8,859 nucleotides of DNA from CAZCPB01 sp964540295 (GTDB lineage Bacteria; Planctomycetota; Phycisphaerae; Phycisphaerales; UBA1924), in contig CAZIMT010000140.1 of assembly GCA_964540295.1 (NCBI GenBank), positions 1-8,859 on the forward strand, read 5' to 3'. The notes under the pieces are model-generated. The model was not told where the DNA came from. It saw only the letters and a program-made list of their open reading frames with translations, and did not search any database. Each line of letters opens with the position of its first letter. Position 1 is the stretch's first letter. Position numbers and translations under genes: made by a program. Below are positions 1-6,356 of this stretch, in pieces.

Positions 1-447
1 CGGGTCCGGATCGCGGGCCAGCCCTACGAACTTGGTGATCCGGTTCGCCAGCTCGTCGCTCCAGCGCAGCCGCCCGTTGCTCGGCTCCAGAACCGTCAGC
101 TTGCTCCCCGTGTCCTGCACCACCACGGCGTCCGGATACGCCGTGATAAACTTGATCTTCTCGCCGCGATCCGGCAGCGGGAAGCCCGACCAATCCCAAC
201 CGTACCCGACCTTGGAAAACTCAGCCGCCAGAGGCTTGTACGCCTCCGGGCCAGCCATGTTTTCCGACGACTGGTGCGAGCCGCCGCTCCCGCAGCCGCC
301 TGCGGTCAGCGCCGCGATCCCCACCAGTCCCGTCGCCGAGAACAGCACCAGCGCCCGCAATGATCGAGAAAAACGAGCCCCAAGACCGGGGAACGAGACA
401 GAGCACGAGTCAAAGCACGAGCCAACGCAAGAGCAAGATGTGGACAT
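1..447 (-). CDS. Exported lipoprotein, probable PQQ-like beta-propeller protein (3' end outside window)
   Basis: The minus strand reads open for 149 codons from an ATG at 447 to the window edge, so only the N-terminal part is seen. The ATG has a GGAGG ribosome site (plus-strand cctcc, 455-459) seven bases upstream. After about 29 Cys/Ser-rich residues comes a hydrophobic segment (LRALVLFSATGLVGIAALTA) ending in AGGCGSGG, a lipobox-like site with Cys near residue 52. This predicts lipid anchoring after export. The exported part contains VVVQDTGSKLTVLEPSNGRLRW, in which a 'DTGSKLTVLEPSNGRLRW' blade resembles PQQ-like/BamB-type propeller repeats (short strand, Asp-Gly-like turn, 'tG..lW'). Only one blade is visible, so the fold call is moderate. 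A TTG at 360 would give a more ordinary signal peptide but has no ribosome site. Ligand and role are unknown. Confidence 0.72.
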   Translation of the reverse strand, partial: MSTSCSCVGSCFDSCSVSFPGLGARFSRSLRALVLFSATGLVGIAALTAGGCGSGGSHQSSENMAGPEAYKPLAAEFSKVGYGWDWSGFPLPDRGEKIKFITAYPDAVVVQDTGSKLTVLEPSNGRLRWSDELANRITKFVGLARDPDP

Positions 448-454
448 CCGGCGG

Positions 455-459
455 CCTCC
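455..459 (-). promoter_or_regulatory. Shine-Dalgarno site of the lipoprotein gene
   Basis: On the minus strand GGAGG lies seven bases before the ATG at 447. It is one of the clearest ribosome binding sites in the window. It supports the ATG start over the downstream TTG at 360, which has no comparable site. Confidence 0.6.
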
Positions 460-570
460 ATCGGGCAAGGAAAAAGTTCGACCAAACAACCATCACAACC
501 CGCCCGGAACGTCGAGATCGCCAAACTTCACTCGGCTCACCGGGCACGCAACTCCGAACTCGGGAAGGTC

Positions 571-599
571 AGTATCGAGGCAACAGCCCAGACAATCAA
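571..599 (-). promoter_or_regulatory. Candidate sigma-70-type promoter for the lipoprotein gene
   Basis: Reading the minus strand, TTGATT (594-599) matches the -35 consensus at four of six bases. GATACT (571-576) matches the -10 consensus at four of six. They are separated by exactly 17 bases. Transcription would start near 564 and leave a leader of about 115 bases before the ATG at 447. Similar hexamer pairs can occur by chance, but this one lies in the divergent gap and points the right way. I see no equally good promoter for recQ. A TACACT at 684-689, seven bases before the recQ ATG, is the only candidate -10 and lacks a -35 partner. Confidence 0.35.
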
Positions 600-696
600 G
601 TCCACCCCCAAACCCACGCGCAATCCCTCAACCCTTCCCAGCTCAGAATCCCACCTCGAAACGACCTTCTCCACAACCTGACGTACACTGAACACG

Positions 697-3069
697 ATGC
701 CGTCCGCGACGCCTCAACCTCCCGCAAACCTCCTCGCTCAGGCCACCAGAAAACCAAGCCCCATGGACGACGCCGACCGATCCCTGCAGACACAACGCGT
801 CCTCGCCGCCGTGAAAAAATACTGGGGCTTCGACACCCTCCGCCCTATGCAGCACGAGGCCATCCTCGCCGGGCTCGCCAAACGCGACTCTCTCGTCGTC
901 ATGCCCACCGGCGGCGGAAAATCTCTCTGCTACCAAGTCCCCCCGCTCCTCATCAACCGCATGGCCGTCGTCGTCTCCCCACTCATCGCCCTGATGAAAG
1001 ACCAGGTCGATGGGCTCAAACTCAACGGCTACCCCGCCGCCGCTATCCACGGAAACCTCTCCACCGAAGAAATCCAGCAGGCCGAACAAGACGCCCTCGC
1101 TGGCAACCTCAAGCTCTTGTTCGTGGCCCCCGAACGGCTCCTCACCTCACGCTTCCTCAATCTCGTCACCAAGCTCGGTATCGACAGCTTCGCCATCGAC
1201 GAGGCCCACTGCATCAGCCAATGGGGCCACGACTTCCGCCCCGAATACCGCCGGCTCATGGAGCTCCGCCGCCGCGTCCCCGGTTGCAGCCTCCACGCCT
1301 TCACCGCCACCGCCACACCCCGCGTCCGCGAGGACATCGCCGAGCAGCTCCAGCTTCGCGACCCCGTCCGTCTGGTGGGAATCTTCGACCGCCCCAACCT
1401 CACCTACCGAATCACGCCGCGCACACGCCTCGACCAGCAACTTGCCAAGGTCGTCGGCGCGCACAAAGGCTCCGCCGTCATCGTCTACTGCCTCAGCCGC
1501 AAGGACACCGAGGCCGCCGCCGCACTTCTCACCGCCCAAGGCATCAAGTCCAAGGCCTACCACGCCGGGCTCAACGCCAACGAACGCCGCCGCGTGCAAG
1601 AACATTTCTCCACCGAACGCCTCGACGTCGTCTGCGCCACCGTCGCCTTTGGCATGGGCATCGACCGCTCCAACGTCCGCTGCGTCGTCCACGCCGCCAT
1701 GCCCAAGTCTATCGAGGCCTATCAGCAGGAGACCGGACGCGCTGGCCGCGACGGTCTGCCCGCCGAGTGCGTCATGCTCTACTCCCCCTCAGACCCGATC
1801 CGCTGGAAGCAGCTCATCACCCGCAGCGCCGACGAGGCCGAGGTCGACAGCGACGAGGCCGCAGCCGCACTCGCCGCGTCTCTCCAAGTCCAGTTCGGAC
1901 TGCTCGACCAAATGCAGCGAGTCTGCGACAGCCCACGCTGCCGGCACAAAGTCCTCTCCGAATACTTCGGGCAGGCCTACGACACGCCCGACTGCGGCGC
2001 GTGCGACCTCTGCCTAGGCGAACTGGCCGTCAACCCTCAAGGCACCGAGATCGCCCGAAAGATCATCTCCTGCGTCTTCCGCATGAACCAGCACTCGGGC
2101 AACGCCTTCGGAGCGGGCCACCTCTCCGAAGTCCTCATGGGCGCGAACACCGAGCGAATCCGCCTTCGCGGCCACAACACCCTCACCACCTTCGCCCAGC
2201 TCAAAGGCACGCCCAAAGAACTCGTCTCCAGCTACATCAACCAGCTCGTCGAGCAAGGCGCACTCAACCGCACCGCCAGCGAGTACCCCGTCATCGAAAT
2301 GGGCGAGCACGCTCGCGCTGTCCTCAAACTCGAACGCCCCGTGACGCTCGTCGAGCCAAACATCGCCCAAGGCACCGGGGCCAGCGGCGGCACCCGCGTC
2401 GTCCGTGGCGAAGAAAAAATCTGCGACGACCCCGCCACCCAGGAACTCTTCGAAGAACTCCGAGCCCTCCGCCGCAGACTCGCCGACGAACGCAACGTCC
2501 CGCCCTACGTTGTCTTCAGCGACGTGACCCTGCGCGAAATGGCCAGCAAACGCCCCGGCGACGAACACGCCATGCTCGCCGTCCGAGGCGTTGGCCAACG
2601 CAAGCTCACCGAGTTCGGCCCCGCGTTCCTCGAAGCCATCCTCGCCTACTGCACGCGGCACAACCTCACGCCGTCCACCGCCGAGGCCCTCGCGCCCCCA
2701 CCCGCGAGCAACGACGAGCCCAGCGCAGACGTCGGCCGCAAACCGCGCGGCATGTCCATGACCAAAGCCGCCGCGTTCATGATGTTCTCAGAGGGCGCAA
2801 CCGTGGCCGAAGTCGTCGCACAGACCGGCCGCGCCAACAGCACTGTCAACGGCTACCTCTCCGACTTCATCGCCGAAAGAAAACCAAGCTCCATCCAACG
2901 CTGGGTACCCGACACCGTCTACAACCTCATCGTCGCCACCGCCAAAGAACTCGGCACCGCCTACTGGATGCCCATCCGCGATAAAGCGGGCGAGGCCGCC
3001 CCCGTGGACGCCATCTTCCTCGTCCTCGCTCACCTCCGCGCCATGGACATCGACCCCACCAAAGGCTGA
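697..3069 (+). CDS. recQ: ATP-dependent DNA helicase RecQ with C-terminal helix-turn-helix extension
   Basis: This is a 790-residue RecQ, a 3'-5' DNA helicase of recombination and repair in the cytoplasm. Visible in order: motif 0 GFDTLRPMQ (Q52), Walker A MPTGGGKS (69-76, K75), DEAH (168-171) running into the aromatic-rich loop CISQWGHDFRPEY (172-184), FTATAT (202-207), and motif VI QQETGRAGRDG (343-353). A zinc site follows (C415, C433, C436, C439), then a winged-helix RQC region (about 445-560) and an HRDC domain (about 582-660). The final 105 residues, beginning near MSMTKAAAFMMFSEG (686 on), look like the helix-turn-helix domain (HTH_40 type) found at the end of some long RecQs; E. coli RecQ (about 609 residues) lacks it. 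The start is uncertain: ATG 697 has no ribosome site, and ATG 763 (residue 23) would fit the E. coli N-terminus better. Function is secure. Confidence 0.96.
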   Translation: MPSATPQPPANLLAQATRKPSPMDDADRSLQTQRVLAAVKKYWGFDTLRPMQHEAILAGLAKRDSLVVMPTGGGKSLCYQVPPLLINRMAVVVSPLIALMKDQVDGLKLNGYPAAAIHGNLSTEEIQQAEQDALAGNLKLLFVAPERLLTSRFLNLVTKLGIDSFAIDEAHCISQWGHDFRPEYRRLMELRRRVPGCSLHAFTATATPRVREDIAEQLQLRDPVRLVGIFDRPNLTYRITPRTRLDQQLAKVVGAHKGSAVIVYCLSRKDTEAAAALLTAQGIKSKAYHAGLNANERRRVQEHFSTERLDVVCATVAFGMGIDRSNVRCVVHAAMPKSIEAYQQETGRAGRDGLPAECVMLYSPSDPIRWKQLITRSADEAEVDSDEAAAALAASLQVQFGLLDQMQRVCDSPRCRHKVLSEYFGQAYDTPDCGACDLCLGELAVNPQGTEIARKIISCVFRMNQHSGNAFGAGHLSEVLMGANTERIRLRGHNTLTTFAQLKGTPKELVSSYINQLVEQGALNRTASEYPVIEMGEHARAVLKLERPVTLVEPNIAQGTGASGGTRVVRGEEKICDDPATQELFEELRALRRRLADERNVPPYVVFSDVTLREMASKRPGDEHAMLAVRGVGQRKLTEFGPAFLEAILAYCTRHNLTPSTAEALAPPPASNDEPSADVGRKPRGMSMTKAAAFMMFSEGATVAEVVAQTGRANSTVNGYLSDFIAERKPSSIQRWVPDTVYNLIVATAKELGTAYWMPIRDKAGEAAPVDAIFLVLAHLRAMDIDPTKG

Positions 3070-3074
3070 TCTCA

Positions 3075-3087
3075 CTTCGTCACGAAG
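3075..3087. repeat. 13-bp palindrome between recQ and the DUF155 gene
   Basis: CTTCGT-C-ACGAAG is a perfect inverted repeat about one central base, lying in the 30-base gap between the recQ stop (3067-3069) and the next ATG (3100). As RNA it could form only a small hairpin (CTTC, five-base loop, GAAG), too weak to be a convincing terminator. It could be a small operator, an RNA-processing stem, or chance. Confidence 0.3.
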
Positions 3088-3099
3088 GCCCAATCCCGA

Positions 3100-4284
3100 A
3101 TGCCCAACGCCGCGCCCGACAACTTTCGCTGCACCGTTCACGCCCTCTTCGCCTTTGACCTGGGTCTCGCTATCGACCTCGCCCGCGCCGCGACGCTTCT
3201 CAGCGCCTTGAACAACCTCACGCCCGCGAACTCTCCATCCGCTCCTCTCCCTGTTCCCCGCACCTCGCCCGCCAGACCCACTCCCACCTACTTCAAGTTC
3301 AAGCCCACCCCTCTCCGCCTCAGCATTAACACCGCGCCGGTCACCATCGCGAGCCTCAACGCCGCAACCACCGCCGACGCCACGTTCTACGACTTCGGCG
3401 CTGTCACCATCGCCTTCCACATCTCCTACTCCGGCCCTCTCGCCGGCCTGCTCCCGCTCGCCGAAGCCCTCTACGACTGCCGGGCCCTGCTCGAACAAGC
3501 TCGCCGTCTCGTGAACCAACTCCTAGACCAAGCCCGCCCCGCCATCAAACGCCCCGCGCTCGTCGAACGCACCGAGAACTACGTCCTCTACCAGTTCGAC
3601 ATGCCCAAGCCAGCCCACACCTCGGGCCAAAGTTCACCTCATCCGCTCGCGGACCCCATCTCCTTCATCGCCGCCAACACCTCAACGCTCGCCCGCATCC
3701 TCCGCTCCGAAGCACGCACGCTCTCAGATCAAGAAATCCACGATGCCATGTGCTGCCGCATCTCCTACACGCCTCACGACGCCGCCGTCATTGATTGGAA
3801 CGCCGCGCTCCTCTTCCTCGACGAGCCCATCGACGCCCGCAGCATCCTCGAGTTCGCCAACGTCGAGCTTCTTGAAATGCGCCACCTCGACGACCAGCTC
3901 GACGACGCACTTCAAGCCTCCGTCCCCACCCTCCGCCCGCGCAAGGGCCTGGGCGCGTTCAACGCACTCCTCCCCGGCTCCAACACCCCCGACCTCGACC
4001 GCGTGGCCGAGCTCCAGATGGAAAGCTCGCTCCTCTTCGAAAACGTCAACAACGCCCTCAAGCTCGTCGGAGACCAGTACCTCGCCCGCCTCTACCGTCT
4101 GGCCGCAGACCGCCTCCACCTGCCCGAGTGGGACACAGCGATCCTCCGCAAGCTCGGCACGCTCGAGAGCATCTATCAAAAACTTTCGGGCCGACAGTCC
4201 ACCAACCGCCTCGAACTTCTCGAGTGGATCGTCATCATCCTGATCGCCGTCGACTTGGTCGTCGGGCTCGTGGGCCATCGCTGA
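3100..4284 (+). CDS. RMD1/RMND1 (DUF155) family membrane-anchored protein
   Basis: This 394-residue protein resembles the DUF155 family, which includes mitochondrial RMND1, yeast Rmd1/Mrx10 and bacterial proteins of unknown role. Family hallmarks are visible. A central YDFGAVTIAF (residues 97-106) matches the conserved aromatic-FG-V strand. The helical C-terminal half contains GDQYLARLYRLAADR and LHLPEW, then LGTLESIYQKLSGRQ. The protein ends in a single hydrophobic helix, LEWIVIILIAVDLVVGLVG (374-392), the family's usual C-terminal membrane anchor, with only two residues after it. The bulk would therefore face the cytoplasm as a tail-anchored protein. The N-terminal 75 residues are Pro/Ala-rich and less conserved in appearance. 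The gene lies 30 bases after recQ on the same strand, so co-transcription is likely. There is no clear ribosome site before ATG 3100. RMND1 supports mitochondrial translation; I would not transfer that role to this protein. Confidence 0.82.
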   Translation: MPNAAPDNFRCTVHALFAFDLGLAIDLARAATLLSALNNLTPANSPSAPLPVPRTSPARPTPTYFKFKPTPLRLSINTAPVTIASLNAATTADATFYDFGAVTIAFHISYSGPLAGLLPLAEALYDCRALLEQARRLVNQLLDQARPAIKRPALVERTENYVLYQFDMPKPAHTSGQSSPHPLADPISFIAANTSTLARILRSEARTLSDQEIHDAMCCRISYTPHDAAVIDWNAALLFLDEPIDARSILEFANVELLEMRHLDDQLDDALQASVPTLRPRKGLGAFNALLPGSNTPDLDRVAELQMESSLLFENVNNALKLVGDQYLARLYRLAADRLHLPEWDTAILRKLGTLESIYQKLSGRQSTNRLELLEWIVIILIAVDLVVGLVGHR

Positions 4285-4311
4285 GCCAAACTCTGAGCCA
4301 AACTCTGAGCC
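4281..4311 (+). repeat. 12-bp tandem repeat carrying three in-frame stop codons
   Basis: The unit CTGAGCCAAACT occurs at 4281-4292 and again exactly at 4293-4304, followed by a partial third copy CTGAGCC (4305-4311). The first copy contains the stop codon of the DUF155 gene (TGA 4282-4284). Because 12 is a multiple of three, the next copies place TGA in the same frame at 4294-4296 and 4306-4308. The repeat looks like a slipped-strand expansion at the gene end. Confidence 0.85.
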
Positions 4312-4323
4312 AGATCCAGAGTT
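4301..4323. terminator. Weak stem-loop in the convergent gap, possible terminator
   Basis: AACTCTG (4301-4307) pairs with CAGAGTT (4317-4323) around a nine-base loop, between the convergent ends of the DUF155 gene (4284) and ggt (4340). A second pairing, CTGAG (4305-4309) with CTCAG (4328-4332), is also possible. The stems are short and no T-run follows on either strand. The position is right for a bidirectional terminator, but the structure is marginal. Confidence 0.3.
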
Positions 4324-4339
4324 CCGACTCAGCAGAGCT

Positions 4340-6259
4340 TCAGTGCCCGGCTGGCAGCCCGCCCTTGCGCGGATCGCTCGCCGCGTCGTAACCCGTGCCC
4401 GATCGATCGCGCCGGATCAACTGCACCGCGCCGATCATCGACCTCGGTTCCGTCACGTGCCCAATCGCCTTGAGCGCCGCATCCGTCAAAGTCCCCGCCA
4501 GCGAAGTTTCAAGCTGCAGAACATCAGGCTGCCACTGATGGTGAAAACGAGGCCGCGCGAGCGCATCTTCCGCGCCCATGTCGAACACCAGCACGTTCAA
4601 CGCTGCCTCCAGCGTCGAAGTAATGATCCTCGGCCCGCCCGAAGACCCAGCCACCAGCATCGCCCCACGCTCATCAAGCCCGATCACCGGCGACATACTC
4701 GACAACGGCCTCTTCCCCGGCCGGAACAAATTCCGGCTCGATTCCACCAGCCCGAACGCGTTCGGCACGCCGGGCCGCGTGACAAAGTCGTCCATCTCGT
4801 TGTTGAGAATGAACCCGTAACGCGGCACCGGCAGCAGCGATCCGAAAATTAGGTTCACCGTCTCCGTACACGCCACCGCGTTGCCCTTGGAATCAACCAC
4901 GCCGAAGTGACTCGTGCCGTGATCCTCCGGCAGCGCAGCCCCCGTCTCGCCCGCGGGCACGGTTCCGTACTGATCGTTCGAAAGCGTCTTTCCCACGTTA
5001 AACTGATCGGCACGAGCTTTGATGTACGCCGGAGCAAGCAGCGCCTCGGTCGGCACGTCCACAAACTCCGGGTCGCCCATCCATCGGCTGCGGTCCGCAA
5101 ACCCATGCTTGAGCGCCTCGGTCACCAGATGGATATACGCCGGGCTGTTGTGCGGCGTCCTCGCAACCGTCTCCTTGCGCAATTCCAGAATCTCCAGCGC
5201 CTGCGCGATCACGATCCCTCCGCTGCTCGGCGGCGGCATCATCACCAGCGTCTTGCCCATGAACTTCGACATCAACGGCCGCGTCTCGCTCACGCGGAAC
5301 GACGCCAGGTCACGCCTGCTCATTCTCCCGCCGTCACCGTTCACCGCTTGGATCACAGCATCCCCGATCGGCCCATCATAAAACGCCTTCGCGCCGTCGC
5401 GGGCGATCAGCTCGAAGGCCGCCGCCTGCTCGGGTAGTTGGATCAGGTCGCCGAGCTTCACCTCGCCATGCTTGAGAATCCGGTTCCAGAGAAACGGAAA
5501 CCGCTTGGGCCGCGACGCCTCTGCGTTGAGCCACTCGAGAACTTCCTTCGCGCTGTCAACGTAATGCCTGTCCGCCTTGAACCCGGCGTGGGCCGCTCGG
5601 ATCGCTGGCGCGAGCACCGCCGCGCGGTCCATCGTCCCGTACTTCTCCAGCGCGTAGAGCAACCCCGCGACCGTGCCCGGGATCGCGACTGCCTTCCCGC
5701 CATGCGTCGGCGCGTCCTTGTCCGGGTCGTTCACGAAGAAATCCGCCCCGTACCCCTCGGGGCACATCTCGCGGTAGTTGATCGCGGTCGAGATCGTCCC
5801 GTAACGCGAGTCGTTGTGCAGATGAATCAGCATGAACCCGCCGCCGCCGATCCCGCACGACTGCGGGCGAACGACCGACAGCGTGAACGACGTCGCCACC
5901 GCCGCGTCCACCGCGTTGCCGCCCGCACGCAGGATCTCGGCCCCCGCCTCCGACGCGATGAGCGAATCGGCCGCGACAGCGCCGTGCTTAAAGTACGACG
6001 AGGGCGCAGGTGTGCTCACGCGGGCTCCTTGAAAATCGCTGCGTTCATCACCGACGCGATCGCTCGAATCATGAACCGTCTTTGAACCGTCAAACTCGCA
6101 CGAGGCCGGGCCGAGCATCATCACGCCCAAGCTCGCCAACACAACTACCGCCACCCGGGAACGGGCCGAGAATACTCGCGGAACCACGCCGCCAGCACAC
6201 GCCGCACGCCCAGCACCCGCCACCATCGCCCGAGTTTCTTTCCCTGTTCGGCAGAACAT
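4340..6259 (-). CDS. ggt: Gamma-glutamyltransferase (glutathione hydrolase) precursor
   Basis: This 639-residue Ntn-hydrolase precursor cleaves gamma-glutamyl bonds, as in glutathione, or transfers the glutamyl group. Conserved segments include AGGNAVDAAVAT, GIGGGGFMLI, YREM (R163, matching E. coli R114) and MPPPSSGG. The autoprocessing nucleophile is T449 in HGTSHFGVVD, giving a small subunit of 191 residues. Counting from it, D491, S520-S521 (LSSMSP) and G541-G542 (SSGGPR) fall exactly at the spacing of E. coli D433, S462-S463 and G483-G484. The segment corresponding to the E. coli lid loop is present. The protein ends in SDPRKGGLPAGH, like the E. coli tail. Hydrophobic residues 36-48 and then GPASC (C54) indicate export; C54 may be lipidated, although Pro at -3 is atypical. 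GAGG lies eight bases before ATG 6259; ATG 6226 is an alternative. The gene is divergent from the carboxypeptidase gene. Confidence 0.95.
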   Translation of the reverse strand: MFCRTGKETRAMVAGAGRAACAGGVVPRVFSARSRVAVVVLASLGVMMLGPASCEFDGSKTVHDSSDRVGDERSDFQGARVSTPAPSSYFKHGAVAADSLIASEAGAEILRAGGNAVDAAVATSFTLSVVRPQSCGIGGGGFMLIHLHNDSRYGTISTAINYREMCPEGYGADFFVNDPDKDAPTHGGKAVAIPGTVAGLLYALEKYGTMDRAAVLAPAIRAAHAGFKADRHYVDSAKEVLEWLNAEASRPKRFPFLWNRILKHGEVKLGDLIQLPEQAAAFELIARDGAKAFYDGPIGDAVIQAVNGDGGRMSRRDLASFRVSETRPLMSKFMGKTLVMMPPPSSGGIVIAQALEILELRKETVARTPHNSPAYIHLVTEALKHGFADRSRWMGDPEFVDVPTEALLAPAYIKARADQFNVGKTLSNDQYGTVPAGETGAALPEDHGTSHFGVVDSKGNAVACTETVNLIFGSLLPVPRYGFILNNEMDDFVTRPGVPNAFGLVESSRNLFRPGKRPLSSMSPVIGLDERGAMLVAGSSGGPRIITSTLEAALNVLVFDMGAEDALARPRFHHQWQPDVLQLETSLAGTLTDAALKAIGHVTEPRSMIGAVQLIRRDRSGTGYDAASDPRKGGLPAGH

Positions 6260-6356
6260 CCTTCAAACCTCGCTCGGAAAGAGATAGCATCCGGCCCCGG
6301 AATCTGGCACAATAGCCGGGCTCGCTCGTGAGCAATAACCTCTGAAGGAACACTCG
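6260..6356. promoter_or_regulatory. Divergent promoter region of ggt and the carboxypeptidase gene
   Basis: These 97 bases must hold the start signals for both outward-facing genes. For ggt, GAGG (plus-strand cctc, 6268-6271) sits eight bases before its ATG. For the carboxypeptidase, GAAGGA (6344-6349) sits seven bases before ATG 6357 and is the best ribosome site in the window. A possible extended -10, TGG-CACAAT (6305-6313), would start rightward transcription near 6320, but no good -35 precedes it. The ribosome sites are convincing; the promoter assignment is tentative. Confidence 0.45.

Noticed and set aside
448..696. A LexA/SOS operator upstream of recQ
   Set aside because: No inverted repeat resembling CTGT-N8-ACAG or GAAC-N4-GTTC was found in the gap.
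1147..1692. Antisense frames within recQ (also 2014-2661 and 2788-3519)
   Set aside because: They are Gly/Glu/Val-rich mirror frames of a well-conserved coding region, with no motifs or start signals.
360..2984. Very long plus-strand open frame (874 codons) overlapping the lipoprotein start and nearly all of recQ
   Set aside because: It is extremely rich in Arg, Pro and His, has no recognisable domain, and lies out of frame over a complete RecQ. It is a by-product of GC-rich third positions.
403..4311. Possible shared repeat family between the 12-bp units at 403-438 and at 4281-4311
   Set aside because: They share only the short core GAGCCAA, which can occur twice by chance in a window of this size.
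4907..6085. Plus-strand frames opposite ggt (4907-5437 and 5438-6085)
   Set aside because: They are Arg-rich and lack any domain, while the minus strand encodes an intact gamma-glutamyltransferase over the same bases.
6305..6320. TGGCAC in the ggt-carboxypeptidase gap as a sigma-54 site
   Set aside because: The required GC-containing -12 element is missing at the correct distance; the bases after TGGCACA read atagccggg.
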